Source: Nocardioidaceae bacterium (GTDB lineage: Bacteria > Actinomycetota > Actinomycetes > Propionibacteriales > Nocardioidaceae). From it: a DNA stretch of 35,632 bases. The notes under the pieces were generated by a model that made no database searches, was not told the DNA's origin, and saw only the letters and a program-made list of their open reading frames with translations. Shown here in pieces: positions 16,682-25,323 of this stretch. Each line of letters opens with the position of its first letter. Position 1 is the stretch's first letter. The DNA is taken from contig JAICWH010000023.1 in the NCBI GenBank assembly GCA_025934895.1, positions 1 to 35,632 of the forward strand, written 5' to 3'. Position numbers and translations under genes: made by a program.

Positions 16682-17382
16682 GCGACGTGTTGAGCACCGG
16701 CCCGTCGGTCGTCGCCGGCACCAACGTCAACGAGCCGACGACGCCGCGGATCGCCGGCGTGGTCAGCGCGACCGTCGAGGACAACCAGGACCCACAGCAG
16801 CAGGGCCGGGTGAAGGTCAGCGTGCCGTCGTTCGGTCCCGGCTACGTCGTGTGGGCGCGGCTCGCGACCACCATGGCGGGCAACGGGCGCGGCACCTGGT
16901 TCCTGCCCGATGTCCACGATGAGGTGCTGGTCGCCTTCGGCCAGGGCCGGGCAGAGGACCCCTACGTCATCGGTGCGCTGTGGAACGGGCAGGACGCCCC
17001 GCCGCAGCAGATGGATGCGGACAACGACGTCAAGACCATCGTGTCCCGCCAGGGGATCCGGATCACCCTCGACGACACGCCGGGTGCAACCAACCTGACG
17101 CTGTCGACCCCGGCCGGCCAGACGGTCACCCTGAGCGACGCCGACCTGGGCATCAAGCTCACCGACTCCAACCAGAACTCCGTCCAGCTGGGGCCGAGCG
17201 GCATCACCATCTCCACCCTGGCGACGGTGAGCATCAGGGCGTTGAGCCTCGACGTCGATGCCACCTCCGTCAGCGTCGGCGCCCCGTCGGTCACCGTCGC
17301 GGGGGTGGTCTCGATGAACTCGGTGGCGGCCCAGGTGATCTCGGGCGCGATGTACAGCAGTGGGATCGGGAACACGGCATGA
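16678..17382 (+). CDS. eCIS spike protein, gp5/GpV-like (C half of Pvc8)
   Basis: The 234-residue protein starts with an OB-fold of the gp5/baseplate-V type: GVVSATVEDNQDPQQQGRVK, WARLATTMAGNGRGTWFLPD and DEVLVAFGQGRAEDPYVIGA, then LWNGQDAPP. From about residue 115 on, repeats rich in Val, Thr and Ser (LTLSTPAGQTVTLSDADLGI, SLDVDATSVSVGAPSVTVAG) are typical of the trimeric beta-helix needle. The helix is short and ends without a recognisable tip-binding motif or lysozyme insert. No PAAR gene follows, so the needle tip may be bare. It overlaps both neighbours by 4 nt. Confidence 0.9.
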   Translation: MSDVLSTGPSVVAGTNVNEPTTPRIAGVVSATVEDNQDPQQQGRVKVSVPSFGPGYVVWARLATTMAGNGRGTWFLPDVHDEVLVAFGQGRAEDPYVIGALWNGQDAPPQQMDADNDVKTIVSRQGIRITLDDTPGATNLTLSTPAGQTVTLSDADLGIKLTDSNQNSVQLGPSGITISTLATVSIRALSLDVDATSVSVGAPSVTVAGVVSMNSVAAQVISGAMYSSGIGNTA

Positions 17383-18023
17383 CCGCCGTCGCCCTGAGGC
17401 CCCATCGGCAGCGTGAGCCACTCGAGTGGCTCGCGCCGGCTCCGCTCTGGACGTCCCCGCCCTTCCCCACTCAGCCCTGGATCGCCGAGCTGCGCACAGA
17501 CGACTTCGTGCACGAGTTCCTCGGCGTGCTCGCCGGAGCGGGTGGCGGGCTCACGAGCCTGGCTCCTCAGCACACGGTCGACGGCGCGGCCGTGACGACG
17601 TACCGGCTCTTCTCGGCGCTGCGCCACCGCTACAACCTGGTCAGCGCGACGCTGGCCTGCCGGCGGCTCGGGTTGCCCGACCACACGCTGCGCAGCGACC
17701 GCGACGAGAAGGTCTCGTTCGTCATCCACGGTGCCGGTGACGATGTCGCGGGCGTGGTTGACGGCGAGCAGGAGTACCCGGTGCACCGCGCACCCACCGC
17801 GCCGGGAGCCGACTTCATCCCCCGGACCCTCTGGTTCGGCTACCTCCCGACCCCGGCCGTCACCGACAGCTCGACCGTCTCCGGCCCGTACGTCGCCCGG
17901 CTGGTGCTCCGCTACGACCCGGGCTGCACCGTGGTCAGCGCGCCCAGCCCGTGGTTCGTCTTCGCCGCGCCCCGCGACGACCCGGACACGCCCTCCAACG
18001 ACCTCGTGAACGGAGTGCTCTGA
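17379..18023 (+). CDS. eCIS-associated protein of unknown function between spike and gp25
   Basis: The 214-residue protein is coupled to the spike gene by an ATGA overlap and to the gp25 gene by a 1-nt overlap. It begins with a Pro/Trp-rich stretch (EPLEWLAPAPLWTSPPFPTQ) and continues with FVHEFLGVLAGAGGG, TYRLFSALRHRYNLVSATLA and a beta-rich end (YVARLVLRYDPGCTVVSAPS). I recognise no family. It occupies the slot where PVC and Afp encode the PAAR tip (Pvc10), but it has neither PAAR repeats nor the expected length. A baseplate or tip-accessory role is a guess from position. Confidence 0.6.
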   Translation: MTAVALRPHRQREPLEWLAPAPLWTSPPFPTQPWIAELRTDDFVHEFLGVLAGAGGGLTSLAPQHTVDGAAVTTYRLFSALRHRYNLVSATLACRRLGLPDHTLRSDRDEKVSFVIHGAGDDVAGVVDGEQEYPVHRAPTAPGADFIPRTLWFGYLPTPAVTDSSTVSGPYVARLVLRYDPGCTVVSAPSPWFVFAAPRDDPDTPSNDLVNGVL

Positions 18024-18445
18024 TGACGATCGATGTCACCGACGCCGGCCTCTACGGGCAGGGCATCTCCTTTCCGCCCCGGATCGCACCCGACGGAGGC
18101 ATGGCCTGGTCCGCCGGCGAGCTCAACGTTCGCGAGTGCATCTGCACCTTGTTGCTCACGCTGCCCGGCGAACGGGTCGAGATGCCGGCGTATGGCTGCG
18201 GTCTGCGTCGCCACCTCTACGAGCCGAACTCGGTCGGCACGCTGCGGCTGATCAGCGAGGACGTGCAACGCGCCATCAGGAGGTGGGAGCCGCGGGTGCG
18301 TCTGGACGGCGTGACCGCGACCGTCAACACCGAGGAGCGGCGGGCGGTCGACGTCTCGGTGAGCTACACGCTGGTGTCGACCGGCACCGCCCAGCAGCTC
18401 CGCGTGACCGTTGCGTCGGACGGCACCGGCACGGGGGCGCCCTGA
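18023..18445 (+). CDS. eCIS baseplate wedge protein, gp25-like (Pvc9/Afp9)
   Basis: The 140-residue protein matches the gp25/IraD-like family: GISFPPRIAPDGGMAWSAGE, then NVRECICTLLLTLPGERVEM and PAYGCGLRRHLYEPN, with a C-terminal strand RAVDVSVSYTLVSTGTAQQL. The family's EPR-type region is represented by the RRHLYEPN segment. Gp25 initiates sheath assembly on the baseplate and bridges to gp6/baseplate J, whose gene follows with a 1-nt overlap. Length and position are standard. Confidence 0.9.
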   Translation: MTIDVTDAGLYGQGISFPPRIAPDGGMAWSAGELNVRECICTLLLTLPGERVEMPAYGCGLRRHLYEPNSVGTLRLISEDVQRAIRRWEPRVRLDGVTATVNTEERRAVDVSVSYTLVSTGTAQQLRVTVASDGTGTGAP

Positions 18446-20895
18446 TGACCATCCAGATCCCGGTGCTGGACGACCGGACCTATGACCAGCTCGTCGCCGA
18501 GGCCCGCTCTCGGGTGCCGGTGCACACGCCGGAGTGGACCAACCTCAACGAGAACGACCCCGGCATCACGCTGCTGGAGCTGTTCGCGTTCCTGACCGAC
18601 AACCTGCTCTACCGCGGCAACCGGATCCCGGAGGCCAACCGGCTGAAGTTCCTCAGCCTGCTCGGGATCGACCTGCAGCCGGCCTCTCCCGGCGTCGGGC
18701 TGGTGACGGTCGGCAACGACCGCGGACCGCTGCCGCCGCTGGCCGTCGAGGCGGGCACCGAGGTCAGGGCCGGGCAGGTGCGCTTCCTCACCGACACCTC
18801 GCTGGCGGTGCTGCCGGTCACCGCCGCGGCGTACTTCAAGCAGCCCCAGCAGCCCGACGCAACGACCGCCGACCATTACCGGACGCTCTATCAGTCGTTC
18901 CTGGAGACCGACTCCGAGGTGCTCACGTTCTACAAGCCGGTGGCGCTCGACCCGCCGGCCACGGGCAGGATCGACCCGGTGGTCGACCTCGGCGACCCGG
19001 CCAACGGCACCATCGACCGGTCGCTGTGGATCGCGCTGCTCGGCCAGAAGGGCGCGGCGCTGTCCGACGTCCGTGCCGCGATCGCGGGCCAGACCCTGAC
19101 GATCGGCGTCTATCCGACGGCGACGGTTCCGGGTCAGGTCGTGCTCCCCGAGCACACCGGTACGCCGACCTCTGACCCGGGCCTGGTCGTCGAGATCGCC
19201 GCACCCGCCTCGGACCCGAGCGACCCGAGCGCCGCCACCGGGCTGGGGATCGGTCCGGCCAGCTACAGCCGGCTGCCGATCACGTACGCCGAGCCGGTGC
19301 TCGACGCCCCCGGCCTGATCCAGGTGACTATGCCGGCGTACGAGCGGTTGTTGGTGTGGGACTTCGACCCGGAGGAAGAGGGGACCGGGGACTTCCCGCC
19401 CCGACTCGACGACCCGCAGGTCTCCTCGCGGCTGGTCACCTGGATCCGGCTGCGGTACCCGCCCCTCGGCGACGACGGCAGAACGGACTCCACGGGCTCC
19501 CCGGAGGCGACCGGCTGCGCCGACGGCACGACCGCGACGACCCCGCCGACCGTGACCACCGCTGGCGGGGACCTCTCCCTGGCCGGATGCAGGTGCGGGT
19601 GCGGCGGCGGCGCGGGCACGGGGGGCACCGTCTCGACCACCAGTGTCACCAGGCCCGGCCGCCTGAGCTGGGTCGGCGTCAACGCGACCAGGGTCGTCCA
19701 GGCCATCGGGGTACGGCAGGAATTGTTGGGTCTGGCCCCGGGGACGCCCTACCACGTCTGCACGCTGGCCCACTCGCCCGTCCTCACCACGGGGCTTCCC
19801 GAGGCCTCCGCCGAGGCGGTGACGGTCGAGGTGCAGGACATCGACGGCACCTGGAGCACCTGGCACCAGATCGACGACATCCTCGCGACGACCCCGGAGG
19901 ACCAGGTCTTCACCCTGGACCCGGCCGCCGGAACCATCACCTTCGGCTCGGGGCTCAACGGGCTGCGTCCGGTGCACGGAGCACGGATCCGGGCGTCGTA
20001 CTGGTACGGCGGCGGCGCCCAGGGGCGGGTCGCGATCGGTGGGCTCAACAAGTCCGCGGCACTCCCCGGCGGCTTCTCGGTCGCCAACCCGCTGGCGACC
20101 TGGGGTGCCGGCGACGGCGAGTCGTCCTCGGACGGCGAGGCCGCGATCACACGCTGGCTGCGTCACCGGGACCGGCTGGTGAGCAGCGACGACTTCAGGG
20201 ACCTGACTCGTCGTACCCCCGGGATCGACCTCGGCCGAGTCGAGGTGCTGCCGCTGTTCAACCCCAACGCGACCGGCGCGCAGGAGTGGCCGGGGATGGT
20301 CACGCTTCTCGTGATTCCGCTGTCGGACGCTCTCCACCCGGACGCCCCCGTCCCCGACCGCCAGTTCCTCGACGCGGTCTGCGCCTGGCTCACCCCTCGT
20401 CGGCTCGTCACCACCGAGCTGCACGTGCGCGGTCCGGTCTACCTGCCGGTGTGGGTCTCGGTGGCCGTCGTCCCGCTGCCGGGTCAGGTGCCGTCACTGG
20501 TCAACCAGGCGGTGAACAATGCCGTGCGGAGCTTCCTCTCTCCGCTGACCGGTGGACTCCCGACCGAGCCGTCCGACGTCGGCCTCGTGGGCAGCCCGGG
20601 CACCACGGGCTCGGGCTGGCCGCTCGGGGTCAGCCTGCGCGCCCAGGACGTCGAGGCCGTGGCCACCCGCGTGGGCGGTGTGCGGTACGTCGACTCGGTG
20701 CAGCTGGCCACCATCGGTCCCGACGGCTCGGTGCTCTCCCCGGTCGACAGTGTGCCGCTGACCGGCCTCCAGCTGCCCCGAGCGACGGTTTTCTGCAGCG
20801 CCCCGCCGGCCGCCGACCCGACCGGACTCATCGCCGGCAGCCAAGGCGTCGCGCCCACCTCGGTGCCCGTACCCGTCGTACCGGAGACCTGCTGA
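18445..20895 (+). CDS. eCIS baseplate J / gp6-like protein (Pvc11/Afp11)
   Basis: The 816-residue wedge protein opens with the canonical eCIS motif (HTPEWTNLNENDPGITLLEL, FAFLTDNLLYRGNRIPEANR). The baseplate-J core lies in its C-terminal third (DRLVSSDDFRDLTRRTPGID, then LVTTELHVRGPVYLPVWVSV). Around residues 350-400 there is a low-complexity Gly/Thr-rich insertion with a cysteine cluster (AGCRCGCGGGAGTGG). The insertion is not part of the core fold and is probably a loop. Gp6-like proteins dimerise into the inner baseplate ring that switches on contact. Start ATG 18445 overlaps the gp25 stop, and the stop overlaps the next ATG. Confidence 0.9.
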   Translation: MTIQIPVLDDRTYDQLVAEARSRVPVHTPEWTNLNENDPGITLLELFAFLTDNLLYRGNRIPEANRLKFLSLLGIDLQPASPGVGLVTVGNDRGPLPPLAVEAGTEVRAGQVRFLTDTSLAVLPVTAAAYFKQPQQPDATTADHYRTLYQSFLETDSEVLTFYKPVALDPPATGRIDPVVDLGDPANGTIDRSLWIALLGQKGAALSDVRAAIAGQTLTIGVYPTATVPGQVVLPEHTGTPTSDPGLVVEIAAPASDPSDPSAATGLGIGPASYSRLPITYAEPVLDAPGLIQVTMPAYERLLVWDFDPEEEGTGDFPPRLDDPQVSSRLVTWIRLRYPPLGDDGRTDSTGSPEATGCADGTTATTPPTVTTAGGDLSLAGCRCGCGGGAGTGGTVSTTSVTRPGRLSWVGVNATRVVQAIGVRQELLGLAPGTPYHVCTLAHSPVLTTGLPEASAEAVTVEVQDIDGTWSTWHQIDDILATTPEDQVFTLDPAAGTITFGSGLNGLRPVHGARIRASYWYGGGAQGRVAIGGLNKSAALPGGFSVANPLATWGAGDGESSSDGEAAITRWLRHRDRLVSSDDFRDLTRRTPGIDLGRVEVLPLFNPNATGAQEWPGMVTLLVIPLSDALHPDAPVPDRQFLDAVCAWLTPRRLVTTELHVRGPVYLPVWVSVAVVPLPGQVPSLVNQAVNNAVRSFLSPLTGGLPTEPSDVGLVGSPGTTGSGWPLGVSLRAQDVEAVATRVGGVRYVDSVQLATIGPDGSVLSPVDSVPLTGLQLPRATVFCSAPPAADPTGLIAGSQGVAPTSVPVPVVPETC

Positions 20896-23342
20896 TGGAC
20901 GTCCAGGGCTCCCGGTACCACCTCCTCTACGGCCGAGCCGATTGGGGTGGCTGCACCGACCCGGCGTACGGCGAGACTCTGGCGGCCCTGTGGCAGGAGG
21001 CGGGGGGACCGGTGACCACGCTCCGCACCTCGTGGGAGTACGACGATGCCGGCCGGGTGCTCCGGCTGCGCCGAGACACTCCGCTGTTCCGCCGCGCCGG
21101 ACGCACCGACCCACTCGATCCCGACGCACGGCGCGGGGCGGACGTCGACGCCGACGGCACGACGTACTGGATCGACGAGGACCGGCGCGGCATCCGGCGG
21201 CGCGGCGTTCGCGCGGCGCACTCGGTGGCCTGGTGGTCGGTGGACGACCTGGCAGCCGCCTGTACGGGTGACCTGCCGACCGGGACCGCCGGCTTCGCGA
21301 GCACGTGCAGCTGTGGCCCCGTCGACATGCTCCTGGCCGGGCTGTGCATCACCGGGCACGACTATCTGCTCTGTGGCTACGTCGGTTCGGACGAGTCCGG
21401 GCTCCTGGTCTTCGACCTGCGCGCCGGCGGCGAGCCGCTGCGATTCCCGTGGCCGGCCGGAGACCTCGACCCGTGGGACCTGGTCGCCACCCCCTCCGGC
21501 GGTGCACTCCTGCTGGACCGCACACACGGCACCTTCTGGCGTCTGGACGATCACCTGCGGCTGCGGAGCACGACGCCGCGGCACGCGATCGGGTTCGCAC
21601 CGGTCGGTGGCGGCGAACCGATCGAGCCGCTGAGCCCACCGCTTCCGGCGGCCAGCCCGGTGCTCGACGGGGACGGCCAGCCGGTCCACCCGATGAGCGT
21701 CGAGAACGGGCCCGGCGGCAGCGCGTTGTTCCTGGAGTCCGATCCTGCCCTCGGCTACTCCCGGATCCTCTCCTACGACGACCAGACACTGCGCTGGGAG
21801 ACCTCGCTGGAGGACTCCGTCGAGGTGGTCGACCCGGCCGACTCCGAGGCGGCGCCGGTCCTCTACTCGGTGCTCGGGCACGACCTCGCCTTCCGCGAGA
21901 GCGGTGGCCCGCTCAGCCCGCCGATGCTCTACGTCGCCGACGCACAGGGGAAGCAGGTCGTGGCCTACACCCTCGACCCTGCGACCGGAGAGGTGCACGC
22001 CCAGGACGACTTCCTGCCGTTACGGCGCTGGCCCGGTCGTGCGCTCATCGGCGCCGAGGAGCAGGTCTGGTACGACTGTGACCAGACGGCCGACACGCGC
22101 TGGCTCAGCCTGCAGGTCTTCACCGCATGTCGCTTCGACACCACCGCCACGCTCGAGACGCCGCGCGACTTCGACGACCCCGATGTCCAGGGCGCGCCCT
22201 TCGACAGCCGCACCCCCGGGTGCGTGTGGCACCGGCTCCTGCTCGACGCCCACCTGCCTACCGGGACCAGCCTGGCGATCCGCGCCCGCGCCTCCGACGA
22301 CGCTGCGACGCTGCCGACGCTGGCGTGGCTGGACCAACCGGCGCCCTACCTTCGCTCCGGCGGATCCGAGCTTCCGTACGCCGACCCCTGGGCCGACTGG
22401 CGCGGCGACGTGCGCGACCCTGTGCCGCTTCCCGATGGCATGGGCACCCACGAGCTCCTGTTCCAGCGGGTGACGGGCCGCTACCTCCAGCTCCAGGTGA
22501 CCGTCACCGGACCGGCCCGATCGACGCCGCTGCTCCGCTCGCTGCGCGCCTGGTTCCCACGGTTCTCCTACGTCGAGCACTACCTACCCGTCGTGTACGC
22601 CGAGCACGACCTCCCGGACCGGTTCCTCGAGCGGTGGCTGGCCAACCCGGAGGGACTCTTCACCACCCTGGAGGAGCGGATCGAACACAGCCACGTGCTC
22701 CTCGACCCGCGCACCACGCAGGCCGCCGACCTCCCATGGCTCGCCGCCTGGTTCGGCCTCGTCCTCGACCCGCAGTGGGACGAGGCGCGGCGCCGTTTCC
22801 TCATCCGCCACGTCGACCGCTTCTACCGGCTCCGTGGCACCCCCGCCGGCCTGGTCGCCGCCCTGCGGGTCTACCTCCAAGACGCTGTCGACGAGTCGGT
22901 CTTCTGCGGCGGGAACGGCGTGGGCGGCATCCGTTTGGTCGAACGCTTCCTCACCCGCGACACCGGCGGTGCGGTGTACGGCGCCTCGCCGGGTTCGCCG
23001 GACCCCGACCCCGTGACTCGGGTCCGTCAAGCGGCCCACCGGTTCGACGTCCTCGTGCCGCTCGACCTGACCGACGACCAGGTGGCCATGGTGGAGCGGA
23101 TCGTCGCGCAGGCCCGCCCGGCCCACGCGGCCTTCGCGTTGCGCCGCTACTACGAGCTGTTCGTCGTCGGTCAGGCCCGGCTCGGGATCGACACCGAGCT
23201 GGGCCACGGCCCGTCGTACCTGCCGACCGTGACCGGCAGCACCAGCCTGGCCGCCGGCTACCTCGGCTTCCCCTCCCCATTCGACCTGCGCGACCGGGTC
23301 GTGTCCGACCTCGACCGCGTCGGCCTCCTGCCAGCCCTCTGA
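20895..23342 (+). CDS. eCIS tail/baseplate protein, TIGR02242-type (Pvc12 position)
   Basis: Of 815 residues, the C-terminal third is the TIGR02242 phage tail domain: YLPVVYAEHDLPDRFLERWL, TTLEERIEHSHVLLDPRTTQ, FGLVLDPQWDEARRRFLIRH and GTPAGLVAALRVYLQDAVDE. The N-terminal 540 residues form repeated WD/NHL-like strands (SGLLVFDLRAGGEPLRF, GGALLLDRTHGTFWRLDDHL), suggesting a beta-propeller-like domain that could face outward and bind a target or fiber. It has a CSC cluster (STCSCGPVDM, about residue 137). The position after gp6 is where Afp and PVC put the large Afp12/Pvc12 baseplate arm protein. Confidence 0.85.
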   Translation: MDVQGSRYHLLYGRADWGGCTDPAYGETLAALWQEAGGPVTTLRTSWEYDDAGRVLRLRRDTPLFRRAGRTDPLDPDARRGADVDADGTTYWIDEDRRGIRRRGVRAAHSVAWWSVDDLAAACTGDLPTGTAGFASTCSCGPVDMLLAGLCITGHDYLLCGYVGSDESGLLVFDLRAGGEPLRFPWPAGDLDPWDLVATPSGGALLLDRTHGTFWRLDDHLRLRSTTPRHAIGFAPVGGGEPIEPLSPPLPAASPVLDGDGQPVHPMSVENGPGGSALFLESDPALGYSRILSYDDQTLRWETSLEDSVEVVDPADSEAAPVLYSVLGHDLAFRESGGPLSPPMLYVADAQGKQVVAYTLDPATGEVHAQDDFLPLRRWPGRALIGAEEQVWYDCDQTADTRWLSLQVFTACRFDTTATLETPRDFDDPDVQGAPFDSRTPGCVWHRLLLDAHLPTGTSLAIRARASDDAATLPTLAWLDQPAPYLRSGGSELPYADPWADWRGDVRDPVPLPDGMGTHELLFQRVTGRYLQLQVTVTGPARSTPLLRSLRAWFPRFSYVEHYLPVVYAEHDLPDRFLERWLANPEGLFTTLEERIEHSHVLLDPRTTQAADLPWLAAWFGLVLDPQWDEARRRFLIRHVDRFYRLRGTPAGLVAALRVYLQDAVDESVFCGGNGVGGIRLVERFLTRDTGGAVYGASPGSPDPDPVTRVRQAAHRFDVLVPLDLTDDQVAMVERIVAQARPAHAAFALRRYYELFVVGQARLGIDTELGHGPSYLPTVTGSTSLAAGYLGFPSPFDLRDRVVSDLDRVGLLPAL

Positions 23343-23370
23343 ATGACCCGAAGATCCGAAGGAGCCCCGC

Positions 23371-25323
23371 ATGACCACCACTCCCTGCGTCTCCCTGACG
23401 ACGGGAACGCTGCGCCCCGACGAGCGGGTGAACTACGCCTACGGCATGGTCCTCGGACTCGACGAGTTCCTGGCCGAGCAGCTCTACCTGCTCTCGAAGG
23501 ACCGGCTGCACGAACGAGGCCTGCACGGCTTCGGCACCGTCTCCGGGCTCGACGTGTCGGTCATCCAGGTCGACAGCGACTTCCAGGTCCTGGTCAGCAC
23601 CGGCATCGGGATCGACCAGTGGGGGCGCGAGATCGTCATCACGTGCGACCAGTGCGCACGGCTCGGCGCGTGGGTCGCCGCCCAGGAACAGCAAAACCCG
23701 GGGACCCTCGCCCAGCACCTCGACGCCACCGGACAGGCCACCGTCTACGTCGTCGCGTCGTACGCCGAGTGCCTCGACGACATGGTGCCGCTGCCGGGCC
23801 AGCCGTGCTCGAGCAGCGACCAGACGATGGTGGCCAGCCGGATCCGCGACGCCTGGGACGTCGAGCTCCGCTGGGACGACCCGGCGATGCCGCGCTGGGA
23901 CACCGACCGTCGCCTGGCCCGGCTGCTCCGCAACGTCGTGGTCGTCGACGGGTTGCCGGACGCCCAGTCCGACGAGGCGGGGATCGTCGCCGCCGTCCTC
24001 GACCTCGCCAACCGAGTGCACGACGCGCCCGACTCGCTCGACCCGCCGCCGGGGCCGAGCTGGCAGCTGCCCGCGGACGATGCGGCCGACGCCCTCGACC
24101 GCATCCTGACCGTCTGGGTGACACAGGTGCGGCCGGGGATCGTGCCCGACCTCGCCGCACCCGAGGCCACCTCGGAGGCGGCGATCCTGCTGGCGACGAT
24201 CACCTTCACGCCGGCTTCGCCGTTCGACCCTGCGGCACCCACGATCGCGTCATGTCAGGATCCCGACCCCGAGGGTCGGCCGTACCTGCTGCACACCGAG
24301 CTGATCCAGGAAGTGCGCACGACGAGCGCTGGGGGCGAAGGCTCTCCGGCCCCTCAGACTCCGCCGGTGCAGCTCGTCACGCTGGCCGGCAGCGGCGCAC
24401 CGTCGGTCGTGACCATCGACGCATGGTTCCATCTGCTCCAAGCAGTGAGTCTCCCCTCGACGGTCGACGTGACCGACGAGGCCGGCACGACCACGGCGTA
24501 CGCCGCGGCCGCCGTGTCACCCGACGGCAACGGGTTCTCCAGCCAGTGGCAGCTGACCTCTCCGGTGGGAACCGGAAGCCCGGCGCCCGTCGGCCAGGTG
24601 GTCGTACGCTTCCCCGCCGCCGGTGTCCTGGTCGGCGACCCGGCCACCTCGCTGCTCCAGGTCGAGTCCTCGACGTCCTTCCTGGATCAGGAGACGGGCG
24701 GCGACGTGCTTGCGTACGCCGAAGTCGGCCCCGCGGCTCCCGCCACGGTGCCGAACGTCGAGTTCGTCTCGATCGAGCCGGTGCTCAGCAACCTCGAACA
24801 GGTGATCCTGGAGCTCTGGTTCCACCTCCAGCCACACGGCGTCGCTGACAAGGTCTTCACGGTGCGGCCGGTCGTCACCGTGTACGACGAGACCACTGGT
24901 GGGGTGCTGCCCTCGGTGCTGAGCGGGCCGGCACCGTGGGAGCGAAACGTGTGGCGAGTCACCGTCGTCCGTTCCGTGCAGCAACAAGGGCCACGGCAGT
25001 ATCTGCGGCTCGTCTTCGCCACCAAGGACTTCACGGTGGACGTCGGCGGCACCCAGATGCCACTGGCCGACTGGATCGACCGATCGGGCCTGACCTATGT
25101 CGGTTGGCAGCCGGATGCCCACGAGATCGTCGTCTTCGGCTTCGCGCCCCTCGCGGGCCAGCTCAAGCCGTCGTTCGACGGTCCGTTCAACAACCAGGTC
25201 GTCCCGCACGCGTTGCTCGGGTCGGCAGGTTCGACGGCGAAGAAGACCACCGCGAAGAAGACCACGGCCAAGCAGGCACCCGCGAAGAAGACGACGGCGA
25301 AGAAGGCGGGTGGGGGCCAGTGA
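23371..25323 (+). CDS. eCIS-associated protein with histone-H1-like Lys/Thr/Ala tail
   Basis: The 650-residue product starts at ATG 23371 with AAGGAG eight bases upstream. Its first 90 residues form a module (LTTGTLRPDERVNYAYGMVL, RGLHGFGTVSGLDVSVIQVD, STGIGIDQWGREIVITCDQC) also seen in the next gene and reminiscent of tail proteins with a G-V-V-x-GL core and a PGxAIDxxGRE strand. The middle (about 320-600) is beta-rich, fiber-like, without recognised motifs. The last 30 residues are a basic tail of AKKTTAKK-type repeats, like the tails of histone H1 and some actinobacterial HU proteins. Possible roles: fiber, baseplate rim or surface anchor; unproven. Confidence 0.6.
   Translation: MTTTPCVSLTTGTLRPDERVNYAYGMVLGLDEFLAEQLYLLSKDRLHERGLHGFGTVSGLDVSVIQVDSDFQVLVSTGIGIDQWGREIVITCDQCARLGAWVAAQEQQNPGTLAQHLDATGQATVYVVASYAECLDDMVPLPGQPCSSSDQTMVASRIRDAWDVELRWDDPAMPRWDTDRRLARLLRNVVVVDGLPDAQSDEAGIVAAVLDLANRVHDAPDSLDPPPGPSWQLPADDAADALDRILTVWVTQVRPGIVPDLAAPEATSEAAILLATITFTPASPFDPAAPTIASCQDPDPEGRPYLLHTELIQEVRTTSAGGEGSPAPQTPPVQLVTLAGSGAPSVVTIDAWFHLLQAVSLPSTVDVTDEAGTTTAYAAAAVSPDGNGFSSQWQLTSPVGTGSPAPVGQVVVRFPAAGVLVGDPATSLLQVESSTSFLDQETGGDVLAYAEVGPAAPATVPNVEFVSIEPVLSNLEQVILELWFHLQPHGVADKVFTVRPVVTVYDETTGGVLPSVLSGPAPWERNVWRVTVVRSVQQQGPRQYLRLVFATKDFTVDVGGTQMPLADWIDRSGLTYVGWQPDAHEIVVFGFAPLAGQLKPSFDGPFNNQVVPHALLGSAGSTAKKTTAKKTTAKQAPAKKTTAKKAGGGQ

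Noticed and set aside
18364-20424. Minus-strand 686-aa frame across gp25 and baseplate J
   Set aside because: Antisense shadow with Arg/Gly-rich composition and no motifs.
19356-20894. Upstream extension of the 1328-aa frame that contains the TIGR02242 protein
   Set aside because: This part is the shifted frame of the baseplate J gene, rich in Arg and Gly. The real start is ATG 20895, overlapping the baseplate J stop.
25228-25310. Repeated AAGAAGAC-type DNA as a possible CRISPR or tandem repeat element
   Set aside because: The repeat lies in frame and encodes the Lys/Thr/Ala tail; units are short and imperfect with no spacers.
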